Assembly: GCF_000368865.1 (NCBI RefSeq)
Contig: NZ_KB849730.1
Coordinates: 144,544-208,543 of the forward strand
Direction: 5' to 3'
Origin: Acinetobacter bouvetii DSM 14964 = CIP 107468
Lineage (GTDB): Bacteria > Pseudomonadota > Gammaproteobacteria > Pseudomonadales > Moraxellaceae
Length of the DNA stretch: 64,000 nucleotides
Shown piece after piece: positions 46,181-54,606 of the stretch. Position 1 is the stretch's first letter. Each line of letters opens with the position of its first letter. The position numbers and the translations under genes were made by a program. The notes under the pieces are model-generated. The model was not told where the DNA came from and searched no databases. It saw only the letters and a program-made list of their open reading frames with translations.

Positions 46181-47068
46181 GTGAAACAAAGATTAGAAAA
46201 ACTCTTTCAAGAAAAAGTGAATGGAAAAACTGTCCTCATTACTGGCGCATCAAGCGGCATCGGCCTAACTGCGGCCCACCGCTTAGCGGATGCCGGCGCA
46301 CATGTTCTGCTGGTCGCCCGCACCAAAGAAACATTGGACGAAGTTAAAGCCGAGATTGAAGCCAAAGGCGGTCAAGCCTCTGTGTTCCCATGCGATTTGA
46401 ACGACATGGACTCCATTGATGAGGTTTCTAAGCAGATTCTGGCATCTGTTGATCATATTGATATCCTCATCAATAATGCGGGCCGCTCTATCCGCCGTGC
46501 AGTCCATGAATCCACTGACCGTTTTCATGACTTTGAACGCACCATGCAGCTGAATTATTTCGGCGCCATCCGCCTGGTCATGAATATCCTGCCGCAAATG
46601 ATGATCCGCCGCGAAGGCCATATCATCAATATCAGCTCGATTGGCGTTTTGGCGAATGCGACACGCTTCTCCGCTTATGTCGCCTCTAAAGCGGCTCTGG
46701 ATGCATTCAGCCGCTGCCTTTCTGCCGAAGTGCATTCGCATAAAATTGCCATTACGTCTATTTATATGCCGCTGGTGCGCACGCCAATGATCGCGCCGAC
46801 GAAAATCTATAAATACGTGCCGACACTGTCTCCTGAACAGGCTTCAGATTTAATCGCCTACGCCATTGTGAAGCGTCCGAAGAAAGTGGCGACCAATTTA
46901 GGCCGTTTAGCGTCAATCACCTATTCTATTGCGCCAGACATCAACAATAAATTAATGTCTATTGGCTATAACTTATTCCCAAGCTCATCCGCATCTGTGG
47001 GCAAACAGGAAAAGCTGAATTTTGTGCAGAAAGCCTATGCCCGCTTATTCCCAGGCGAACACTGGTAA
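46181..47068 (+). CDS. acr1: Fatty acyl-CoA reductase (Acr1 type), SDR family
   Basis: 295 residues, the same length as Acinetobacter Acr1. SDR motifs: TGASSGIG (21-28), NNAG near 97, and the catalytic S...Y-x-x-x-K with YVASKAALDAF. The tail ends ARLFPGEHW. Phrases such as RSIRRAVHESTDRFHDFERTMQLNYFGAIRLV are characteristic of Acr1. It reduces long-chain acyl-CoA to the fatty aldehyde with NADPH, the step that feeds wax-ester synthesis in Acinetobacter. No wax synthase is in the window, so the pathway is inferred from the family. Preceded by GGGAAC; single-gene unit with a terminator. Confidence 0.9.
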   Translation: MKQRLEKLFQEKVNGKTVLITGASSGIGLTAAHRLADAGAHVLLVARTKETLDEVKAEIEAKGGQASVFPCDLNDMDSIDEVSKQILASVDHIDILINNAGRSIRRAVHESTDRFHDFERTMQLNYFGAIRLVMNILPQMMIRREGHIINISSIGVLANATRFSAYVASKAALDAFSRCLSAEVHSHKIAITSIYMPLVRTPMIAPTKIYKYVPTLSPEQASDLIAYAIVKRPKKVATNLGRLASITYSIAPDINNKLMSIGYNLFPSSSASVGKQEKLNFVQKAYARLFPGEHW

Positions 47069-47100
47069 GCCGCTTTTGATTTAAGCATCACGGATTTTTT

Positions 47101-47130
47101 AAATAAGCCCAGCCTTGGGCTTATTTTTTT
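47101..47130 (+). terminator. acr1 terminator
   Basis: AAATAAGCCC (47101-47110) pairs with GGGCTTATTT (47117-47126), then more T residues. Confidence 0.9.
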
Positions 47131-47287
47131 ATGGGCTGCCCAGCAAACGCAGCAAACCGACAAACAGCAGCCGCCTTTCGAAAATTGCTTAAGTTTTAGT
47201 TCCTCTATTCAAGCCGGATGCCGTACACTATGCCTTGCAGCTGAAACTGCAATTTATTTATTTGAACAAAATTTGGGTGTAATCCAC

Positions 47288-48070
47288 ATGAACAATCTGC
47301 AATGGCTCGATGAAGTAAAATTTAACGAACAAGGCTTAGTGCCTGCTATTGCACAGCATCATCAAACTGGCCGTATTTTGATGGTGGCGTGGATGAACCG
47401 TGAAGCTTTAGCGCTGACCGCAGAAAAAAATCAAGCGGTGTATTTTTCGCGTTCACGTCAAAAACTTTGGCACAAAGGTGAAGAGTCCGGCCATTTTCAA
47501 ACCGTGCATGAAATCCGCCTAGACTGCGACGCAGATGTGATTGTGCTGCAGATTGAACAGCACGGCGGCATTGCCTGCCATACTGGCCGGGAATCTTGCT
47601 TCTACCGCAAGTTGACTGTAAGCGGCTGGGAAACAGTCGATGCGCAGCTGAAAGACCCGAGCCAAATTTACGGTGAAAAGTCTGCAAACCCGCACACGCT
47701 GGCAATGAATGCCTCAAATGCCCAGTCTGAACAAGTCGAAGTTCTAAACTACCTTGGGCAGATGATGGCGGAACGCAAACAAGCAGATCCGGACTCCTCT
47801 TATGTGGCGAAGCTGTATCACAAAGGCCTGAACAAGATCTTAGAAAAAATCGGCGAAGAAGGCGTTGAAACGATTATTGCAGCGAAAGATTTTAAATCTG
47901 AGGCCAATGAAGACAACAAAAACGACCTGATCTACGAAGTGGCAGATTTATGGTTCCATACCATTGTCATGCTGGGCTACTTTGACCTTGAACCGCAATT
48001 GGTGCTGAACGAACTGGCGCGCCGCCAAGGCTTGTCAGGCTTGGTTGAAAAAGCCAGCCGCTCTCACTGA
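47288..48070 (+). CDS. hisIE: Bifunctional phosphoribosyl-AMP cyclohydrolase / phosphoribosyl-ATP pyrophosphohydrolase
   Basis: 260 residues from the ATG at 47288; an in-frame TTG 15 bases earlier is less likely. The HisI half (about residues 1-125) has [45 protein letters not shown] and the zinc-binding [10 protein letters not shown]. The HisE half has [28 protein letters not shown] and [18 protein letters not shown]. It catalyses steps two and three of histidine synthesis. The fusion of HisI and HisE is common in enterobacteria but many Pseudomonas relatives keep them apart. Other his genes are not nearby. The next gene begins within 20 bases. Confidence 0.95.
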   Translation: MNNLQWLDEVKFNEQGLVPAIAQHHQTGRILMVAWMNREALALTAEKNQAVYFSRSRQKLWHKGEESGHFQTVHEIRLDCDADVIVLQIEQHGGIACHTGRESCFYRKLTVSGWETVDAQLKDPSQIYGEKSANPHTLAMNASNAQSEQVEVLNYLGQMMAERKQADPDSSYVAKLYHKGLNKILEKIGEEGVETIIAAKDFKSEANEDNKNDLIYEVADLWFHTIVMLGYFDLEPQLVLNELARRQGLSGLVEKASRSH

Positions 48071-48089
48071 AACGTTACGGCATCCTCCA

Positions 48090-49592
48090 TTGACTGATCA
48101 GAAAAAACCGAGCGCGACCTATGAGCAGGCCACTGCCATTGATAACGCTCGCCTGGGCAAATCCTTTAAAGTCATTGCCTATGCCGGCACAGGAAAAACC
48201 ACCACCCTGCAAATGATCAGTGATGCCATGCCGCAGCGCCGCGGCATGTATCTGGCCTTCAACAAAGCGATTGCCAGCGAAGCGCAGCAGAAATTTCATG
48301 GCAACGTCGACTGCCGCACCTTTCACTCCTTGGCTTACCGAAGCGTTCCACGTGGAGTCACTGACAAGCTGCGCCTGCCGCGTTTAAGCCCCAGCTTTAT
48401 GGCCAAAGAATACCGCTTAACGCCGATTACGCTGCGCCGCATGATGGGCGGGCGCTATGAACAGTATGTGCTGATGCCCTCCCGCTTAGCCAGCCTAGTG
48501 GCCAATGCGGTCAGCTATTTCTGCTCGACCAATTCGCAATACCCTGCCCCGCGCCATCTGCAGGCGCCAAGCTGGCTTCATCCTGACGACATTAGCGCCT
48601 TGCAGACACATTTATACCCCGCTATTGAACGGCGCTGGCTGGAGTCTATAGACCCGCGTCATGAAGCAGGCATCAGCCATGACATTTACCTGAAACTCTG
48701 GGCATTGTCCGAGCCGAATATTCCCGCCGATTATGTGCTGTTTGATGAAGCGCAGGATGCTGATCCACTGATGCTTGGCATCCTGCTGAAGCAGCGCAGC
48801 ACGCAAGTCATTTATGTCGGCGATGCGCATCAGCAGATTTATGCCTGGCGCGGCGCTGTCAATGCCATGCAGCAGCTGCCTTTGCCGGAATCCCGCCTGA
48901 CAACCTCATTCCGTTTTGGTGAAGAAATCGCCCTGAATGCCAATGCTATTTTAGGCGCTCTCAATGAAACAGTGCCGCTGCTGGGCAACCCGCTGATGAA
49001 CTCAAAAGTCGTCAATAAGCCGCATACCAAACAGCGCGATGCGATTTTATGCCGCACCAATGCCCGCGCCATGGAACTGCTGCTGGCCGGCCTGGTGCAC
49101 GGTGAAAAAGTCAGCCTGCAGGCTGACCATGCCAAGCTCAACCGTTTTGTCGATGCCGCCTCTATGCTGAAACAGGGCAAGCGCGTGACCGATGTGCCTG
49201 AACTGGCATGGTTCAATTCATGGCATGACGTGCATGAATACTGTGAAACCAATGATGGCAGCGACATCAAGCCGCTGGTGAAACTGGTAGATGATCACGG
49301 CACCGACCCTTTAAAACGCGCGCTGGCCAAAATCACTCCCATTGATCAGGCGGATTACATTATCTCAACGGCGCACAAAGCCAAAGGCTTGGAATGGGAA
49401 CGCGTGCATATTGAAGATGACTATCAATTCAGGCTGAACGAGAAAGACTATAAAATTAGTGACGAAGAGTTACGATTGCTGTACGTGGCCTGCACACGTG
49501 CTAAAGTAAGTTTAAACATTCACCATATTTATGACCTGATGCAGATGCTCAAGCGAGAGATGCCGCAGTCATTGCGCCGTGCGGTAAGCTAA
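48090..49592 (+). CDS. UvrD-superfamily helicase resembling FBH1
   Basis: About 500 residues; the start is uncertain (TTG at 48090, or TTG at 48045 overlapping hisIE; there is no ATG before the Walker A site). Numbered from the longer version: Walker A AYAGTGKTTT (45-54), motif Ia YLAFNKAIASEA, CRTFHSLAYRSV, DEAQD (234-238), motif III VGDAHQQIYAWRG, motif IV TSFRFG, motif V STAHKAKGLEW (441-451) and motif VI LLYVACTRAK. AFNKAIA...TFHSLAY is the hallmark of FBH1-like helicases (antirecombinases that strip RecA/Rad51), smaller than UvrD. All ATPase motifs look intact. It lies directly after hisIE and 37 bases before an ATPase gene, probably an operon. DNA repair or phage defence are both possible; neither is shown. 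Confidence 0.85.
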   Translation: MTDQKKPSATYEQATAIDNARLGKSFKVIAYAGTGKTTTLQMISDAMPQRRGMYLAFNKAIASEAQQKFHGNVDCRTFHSLAYRSVPRGVTDKLRLPRLSPSFMAKEYRLTPITLRRMMGGRYEQYVLMPSRLASLVANAVSYFCSTNSQYPAPRHLQAPSWLHPDDISALQTHLYPAIERRWLESIDPRHEAGISHDIYLKLWALSEPNIPADYVLFDEAQDADPLMLGILLKQRSTQVIYVGDAHQQIYAWRGAVNAMQQLPLPESRLTTSFRFGEEIALNANAILGALNETVPLLGNPLMNSKVVNKPHTKQRDAILCRTNARAMELLLAGLVHGEKVSLQADHAKLNRFVDAASMLKQGKRVTDVPELAWFNSWHDVHEYCETNDGSDIKPLVKLVDDHGTDPLKRALAKITPIDQADYIISTAHKAKGLEWERVHIEDDYQFRLNEKDYKISDEELRLLYVACTRAKVSLNIHHIYDLMQMLKREMPQSLRRAVS

Positions 49593-49629
49593 GCATTCCA
49601 GAGAACCCCAAATCAGCTGAAGGTGTGTT

Positions 49630-51060
49630 ATGAAAATTGAATCCATCCAGCTCAAGCACACCTTGCACTTCACCGACCTGCAGGCAAAATTCAACTGCCA
49701 TGAGCAGCCGGTCGCCTTAATTTTAGGCGATCAAGGTTCCGGAAAAACCTCTATCCTGCGCTTCACCTATCAGGCGCTGACCTGGTTTGCCGCCCGCTAT
49801 AAAGACCTGCGCACCGCGGGTGTGGTGATGCTGGATCAGGACATCATGCTGAACCGCCTGCAGGCTAAAATTGATGTGCGGATCAGTTATCCTGCTGAAA
49901 TGGGGAAATTATCCAGCAACCATGACCTGCCTTTAAACGAACCAGAAAGCCAGCAGGCTGCGTCAGACACCGATCATTTTCATTGTTCTTGGCAACTGTA
50001 TAAAACCTTAAACAGCCAAGGCATGGGCATCAGCAAAGCAGAAACGCCGCAGCTGGAAGAATTGGCAGCCCGCTATCAGCGCGCGTTAAAAGACGACCCT
50101 TTGCTTGGCTTGCCGCTCATCGCCTATTATCCTGCGGAACGCTTTGTCAATGAAGTGAATTTGCTGAATAAAAATAACCCTGCCATTTTTCAGCCCGCGC
50201 ATGCTTACGAAATTTCTGCCATTCCTTTCACCACCTTCAGCCGGTTTTTTGAATGGTTCCGCGAAATCTGCGACATCGAAAATGCGCAAAGCGCTCAGAT
50301 GGTGCAAGACATTCTGCATAAAAATAAATCAGGCGCAGCTGCGGAAATAAAATCCGACAGCTTCTTCGCCAGCCGCATTACCCAAGCCCTTGCAGAAATG
50401 CACGCGCCTGCATTGCAGTCGCTTAGACGCGCCTTGGCCATTGTTCTGCCTGAATTCAGCAACATCTATCTGCAATATCATCCCAAATTGCAGCTGATGG
50501 TGACTTATCAAGGCCAAACCATGCTGTTTCAGCAGCTGTCCAACAGCATCCGCAATTTAACGGCTTTGGTTGGTGATATTGTGCGGCGCATGTGCCTGCT
50601 TAATCCAGCCAGCCTCTATCCTTGTGAAGAAGGTGAAGGCATTCTGCTGATTGACGCGATTGACCATCAGCTGGATCAGAACATGGCGCAAGCCATTTTA
50701 CCCGCTTTGCATCAAGCCTTCCCGCGCCTGCAGATCATTGCCACAGGCAATCGTCCGGAACTGCTGGAGCAGGCATCGGCCTTTCAATGCTTCAAACTTG
50801 ACAATAAACAGCTGTCGCCAATTCAAACAGAGCCGCAGCAGCTTGAAGAGATTTATGCGCAGCTTTATTCAGAGGGCGCTCTTTTACCTGCAGAAACTGA
50901 CAGCCAGCCTTCCCTCTTGCAAGAACCGCCAGCAGATATGCCGACAGCAGAATCGCTGCTGCTGCAAATTCAGCAGCAGCTGGACGGTGAACAGCAGCAG
51001 GAATTAATCCGCCTCTTGAATGGCAGCGGCCCCAGCCTCAGCAGCGGCCCCCTGCTTTAA
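49630..51060 (+). CDS. SMC/ABC-like ATPase of the COG3950 type with degenerate catalytic motifs
   Basis: 476 residues, with AAGGTGTG before the ATG. Walker A is intact: GDQGSGKT (33-40). A COG3950-type block FFEWFREICDIENAQ lies at residues 206-220. In active relatives the signature reads LSDGE and Walker B ends DEID; here they are LSNSI (303-307) and ILLIDAID (338-345), so the catalytic Glu is Ala343, and the switch His is missing (ATGNRPELL at 371-379). It may bind ATP without hydrolysing it well. No TOPRIM or HNH nuclease domain follows; the tail is Gln-rich. It partners the helicase just upstream. Full-length and with a good ribosome-binding site, so it does not look like a pseudogene. 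Confidence 0.75.
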   Translation: MKIESIQLKHTLHFTDLQAKFNCHEQPVALILGDQGSGKTSILRFTYQALTWFAARYKDLRTAGVVMLDQDIMLNRLQAKIDVRISYPAEMGKLSSNHDLPLNEPESQQAASDTDHFHCSWQLYKTLNSQGMGISKAETPQLEELAARYQRALKDDPLLGLPLIAYYPAERFVNEVNLLNKNNPAIFQPAHAYEISAIPFTTFSRFFEWFREICDIENAQSAQMVQDILHKNKSGAAAEIKSDSFFASRITQALAEMHAPALQSLRRALAIVLPEFSNIYLQYHPKLQLMVTYQGQTMLFQQLSNSIRNLTALVGDIVRRMCLLNPASLYPCEEGEGILLIDAIDHQLDQNMAQAILPALHQAFPRLQIIATGNRPELLEQASAFQCFKLDNKQLSPIQTEPQQLEEIYAQLYSEGALLPAETDSQPSLLQEPPADMPTAESLLLQIQQQLDGEQQQELIRLLNGSGPSLSSGPLL

Positions 51061-51398
51061 AGCATGTTGCAGCGCTCAATAAACTGCTGGGCAAATTCAT
51101 ATTTGGCAGAAAATGCAGACTGTTCAGCCCATCACCCCACAGACAATTGCAGCAGGCGTATAATGTTGAACGGATGCAGAAAAAAGATTGAAGTTGAGGC
51201 TGTGCTGTAATATGATCGGTTTTACTTGCAATTTCTATATTAAAATCGGAATTTGCAATCATTTACATGCTGCGCAATACAGCTGCTTTAATTTTCAATA
51301 CATTGGCTTTCAAGATTAAACACTTTGGATCGCTCCTTGCTGTCCTGAAACGCTTGAAAGATGAAGATTCACTCTAGGTGCATAACCTAATCACGACA
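51061..51398. other. Intergenic region before the mrp operon
   Basis: 338 bases, the upstream control region of the six-gene antiporter operon. No terminator of the ATPase gene, repeat or RNA gene was recognised; a 49-codon frame at 51063 has no supporting features. Confidence 0.4.
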
Positions 51399-54236
51399 AT
51401 GGATACGAGTGTGCTGCCGATTATTATATTGTTACCGCTAGTGCTGGGTACATGCCTTGTTTCCTGGCTCAAGCAGTTCTCCCGCGGAGCAACAGCCTTT
51501 GGGGCTATTGGGGTCAGCATCAGCAGTTTAGCGCTGCTCCTGACTCAGGCAAAAGACGTCTTTAATGGCCAAGTGCTCATTCAAACATGGTCATGGCTTC
51601 CCCAGCTGGGCCTGGATTTCAGCTTCCGCTTAGATTCACTGGGCCTGCTGTTCTCCCTGCTGATCACCGGCATCGGCACACTGATTTATATCTACGCGTA
51701 TTATTACCTCAGCCCTAAAAACTCCCTCAGCAAGCTGTATATGATGCTCATGCTGTTCATGGCAGCCATGCTGGGCATTTCACTGTCAAACAACTTAATG
51801 CTGCTGCTGGTCTTCTGGGAGTTGACCAGTATTTCATCTTTCCTGCTGGTCGGTTACTGGAGCAATTACGAAGCCGCCCAGCGCGGTTCACGCATGGCGC
51901 TCACCATTACCGGCATGGGCGGGCTGTGCATGCTGGGGGCCTTTGTTTTACTCGGCCAAGTGACTGGCACGTATCAAATTGACCAAATTCTCGGCATGCG
52001 GGAACTCATTCAAAACCATGCGTTGTTTGTGCCGATTCTGCTGCTGACCTTAATCGGCGCATTTACCAAAAGCGCGCAGTTTCCGTTCCACTTTTGGCTG
52101 CCGAATGCCATGGCCGCGCCCACACCGGTCTCTGCATACCTGCACTCTGCAACCATGGTCAAAGCCGGAATTTTCCTGCTGGCTCGCTTGCTGCCGATTT
52201 TTGCCGGCGCAGCGCTCTATCATAATATTGTGACCTTTGTCGGCCTGTTTACTTTATGCATGGCGGCATTCTTTGCGATTTTCAAAGAAGATTTAAAAGG
52301 CTTACTGGCCTACTCGACCATCAGCCATTTGGGCCTGATCGTCTGCCTGCTGGGCATCGGTTCGCCGCTGGCCGTAGCCGCAGCCATTTTCCATATCATT
52401 AACCACGCGACATTTAAAGCGGCCCTGTTCATGCTTGCCGGCATCATCGACCATGAATCCGGCACCCGTGACCTGCGCAAGCTCAGCGGCTTATGGCAGC
52501 TGCTGCCCTTTACCGCCACCCTGACCATGATCACCGCCGCCTCTATGGCTGGCGTACCGCTGACCAACGGCTTCCTGTCTAAAGAGATGTTCTTTACCGA
52601 ACTGCTGCGTGAACTGTCCGGGCCTATTCTGATTGGCTCCGCAATTACCGCAACACTGGCGGGGATCTTTGCCGTCGCCTACTCTATCCGCCTGGTGCAT
52701 GGGGTCTTTTTTGACGGCCCGGTCGGCAAAGATGTGCCCAACAAAAATGCGCATGAACCGCCATTCGGAATGCGTGCGCCTGCAACGCTTTTAGCTGTTC
52801 TCTGCATTTTAGTGGGCCTGCTCCCTGCCCTGCTGATAGAGCAAATTGTGAATAGCACGGCACAGGCCAGCACCCAGAATTTTGCCTTTGAAGGCGTGCA
52901 TATCGCCCTCTGGCATGGCTTCAACATTCCGCTGGTCATGAGCCTGATCGCGCTATTCGGCGGCATCATCTTCTATTTTTCTTTGGCCAAAGGCGGGCGT
53001 ATCCGCTCAATTGACCTTGATCCGGCGCTGGGCAAGTTTCAGGGCAGAATTCTATTTGACCTTTTTTTAAAGCATCTTTTGCTGCAGTCACGCAAATTCA
53101 AGCGGGCAACAGAAAACGGATCACTGCAAAGCTACTTGATATGGATTATCCTGTTCAGCATCGCGGTTGTTGCCGTGCCGCTGACCTCGCAAGGCATTAG
53201 CACAGGCACCCGTGAACTGACTCATGCGCCTGCCATCGCCATTGTTTTATGGATGCTGCTGTTCTCTGCCTGCTGGATGATGCTGTGGTTCCATCATGAA
53301 CGCATTAAAGCGGTTCTGATCAGCGGCGCTGTAGGTCTAGTGGTGACCATGGTCTTTATTTGCTTCTCTGCGCCGGACTTGGCCTTAACGCAAATTACGG
53401 TCGACGTCGTCACCACAGTGCTGCTGCTGATGAGCCTGTCGTTACTTCCTCAGTTAACGCCTTATGAATCCAGCGTTTCGCGGCGCTGGCGCGATGCCCT
53501 GATTGCAATTGGCGGGGGCGCGGGCATTGCCTGGATTACCTGGCTGATTCTGACCCGTGACCACAATTCAATTTCATGGTTTTTCATGCAGCAGTCGATT
53601 CCGCTGGGCGGCGGCACCAATGTCGTGAATGTCATTTTGGTTGATTTCCGCGGGTTCGATACCTTCGGTGAAATCACGGTCTTGGGGATCGCCGCAATTG
53701 GCGCCCTCTGCCTGATGGATGGCATGCGGGCGCACGGCACCACGATTACCCAAGGGCTGAGCTACCGTTTTAATCCCTCACCGCTGATGTTCCGCATCAC
53801 GGCGTCCTGGATACTGCCGCTGGCCTTGGTGGTCAGCCTGTACATTTTCCTGCGCGGGCACAATTTGCCCGGCGGCGGATTTATTGCAGGGCTGATCACT
53901 TCATTGGCGCTGATCATCCAGTATATTGCCCTCGGCCAGGATCAGGCTGAACGCCTGCTTCATGCCAAATCCGGACGCCTGTATGAAATCTGGATCGGCA
54001 TTGGCCTTGTGGTTGCCGGTTTCACTGGCCTTGGCGCGTGGTTCTGGGGGCGCCCATTCCTCACCAGCGCGCACATTTATGTTCATCCGCCTGTTATCGG
54101 CGAGATGCATTTAGCCAGTGCAGCCTTATTTGATGTTGGGGTCTATATCACAGTTGTCGGCGCAACCATGCTGATGATTTCCGTTCTGGGCGATTCCCGG
54201 CATTCCAGCATGTCTGGTCCAGTACCTAAAGGATAA
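51399..54236 (+). CDS. mrpA: Mrp Na+/H+ antiporter subunit A, fused with subunit B
   Basis: About 945 residues from the ATG at 51399; an in-frame GTG at 51378 is possible and neither has a strong ribosome-binding site. The NuoL-like part carries MMLMLFMAAMLGISLSNN, LVFWELTSISSFLLVGYW, LLTLIGAFTKSAQFPFHFWLPNAMAAPTPVSAYLHSATMVKAGIFLL and, further on, the MrpA C-terminal extension. The last part (PGGGFIAGLITSLALIIQY, residues about 800-940) is the MrpB domain, so A and B are fused, as in Pseudomonas and Sinorhizobium Pha. With C-G it exchanges Na+ for H+ at the inner membrane for salt and alkaline tolerance. Confidence 0.95.
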   Translation: MDTSVLPIIILLPLVLGTCLVSWLKQFSRGATAFGAIGVSISSLALLLTQAKDVFNGQVLIQTWSWLPQLGLDFSFRLDSLGLLFSLLITGIGTLIYIYAYYYLSPKNSLSKLYMMLMLFMAAMLGISLSNNLMLLLVFWELTSISSFLLVGYWSNYEAAQRGSRMALTITGMGGLCMLGAFVLLGQVTGTYQIDQILGMRELIQNHALFVPILLLTLIGAFTKSAQFPFHFWLPNAMAAPTPVSAYLHSATMVKAGIFLLARLLPIFAGAALYHNIVTFVGLFTLCMAAFFAIFKEDLKGLLAYSTISHLGLIVCLLGIGSPLAVAAAIFHIINHATFKAALFMLAGIIDHESGTRDLRKLSGLWQLLPFTATLTMITAASMAGVPLTNGFLSKEMFFTELLRELSGPILIGSAITATLAGIFAVAYSIRLVHGVFFDGPVGKDVPNKNAHEPPFGMRAPATLLAVLCILVGLLPALLIEQIVNSTAQASTQNFAFEGVHIALWHGFNIPLVMSLIALFGGIIFYFSLAKGGRIRSIDLDPALGKFQGRILFDLFLKHLLLQSRKFKRATENGSLQSYLIWIILFSIAVVAVPLTSQGISTGTRELTHAPAIAIVLWMLLFSACWMMLWFHHERIKAVLISGAVGLVVTMVFICFSAPDLALTQITVDVVTTVLLLMSLSLLPQLTPYESSVSRRWRDALIAIGGGAGIAWITWLILTRDHNSISWFFMQQSIPLGGGTNVVNVILVDFRGFDTFGEITVLGIAAIGALCLMDGMRAHGTTITQGLSYRFNPSPLMFRITASWILPLALVVSLYIFLRGHNLPGGGFIAGLITSLALIIQYIALGQDQAERLLHAKSGRLYEIWIGIGLVVAGFTGLGAWFWGRPFLTSAHIYVHPPVIGEMHLASAALFDVGVYITVVGATMLMISVLGDSRHSSMSGPVPKG

Positions 54237-54240
54237 GCAC

Positions 54241-54606
54241 ATGATCAGTTTAGAATTTTTATTGACTACTGCCATTGGCTTACTGACTGCGACAGGCATT
54301 TACTTAATCCTGCGGGCGCGTACTTTTCCTGTGGTGCTTGGCTTGGCGATGATCGGCTATGCCGTCAACCTATTTTTATTCGCCATGGGCCGCATTCAAA
54401 TCAACGCCCCTGCGGTATTGACTGAAACAGCCAAATCCACCGATCCATTGCCGCAGGCGCTGGTGCTGACGGCAATTGTGATTGGATTTGCCACAACCGC
54501 CTTTATTGTGCAGCTGGCGTTGCGCAGCCGTTTTGAATCAGGAACAGATCACGTCGATGCTAAAGAGGAAATACCGCAATTTGATCCGCGGGAGGATGAG
54601 CCATAA
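54241..54606 (+). CDS. mrpC: Mrp antiporter subunit C
   Basis: 121 residues, NuoK-like with three membrane helices: LLTTAIGLLTATGIYLILRARTFPVVLGLAMIGYAVNLFLF and DPLPQALVLTAIVIGFATTAFIVQL. The hydrophilic C-terminus is short. Four bases after mrpA; its stop overlaps the mrpD start by one base. Confidence 0.94.
   Translation: MISLEFLLTTAIGLLTATGIYLILRARTFPVVLGLAMIGYAVNLFLFAMGRIQINAPAVLTETAKSTDPLPQALVLTAIVIGFATTAFIVQLALRSRFESGTDHVDAKEEIPQFDPREDEP

Noticed and set aside
46283..46741. Minus-strand 152-codon frame inside acr1
   Set aside because: Mirrors the codon pattern of acr1 and has no recognisable domain.
48090..51060. Gabija defence system (GajA/GajB)
   Set aside because: The ATPase shows no TOPRIM nuclease domain and lacks catalytic residues; gene order and protein sizes also differ, so only a loose resemblance is claimed.
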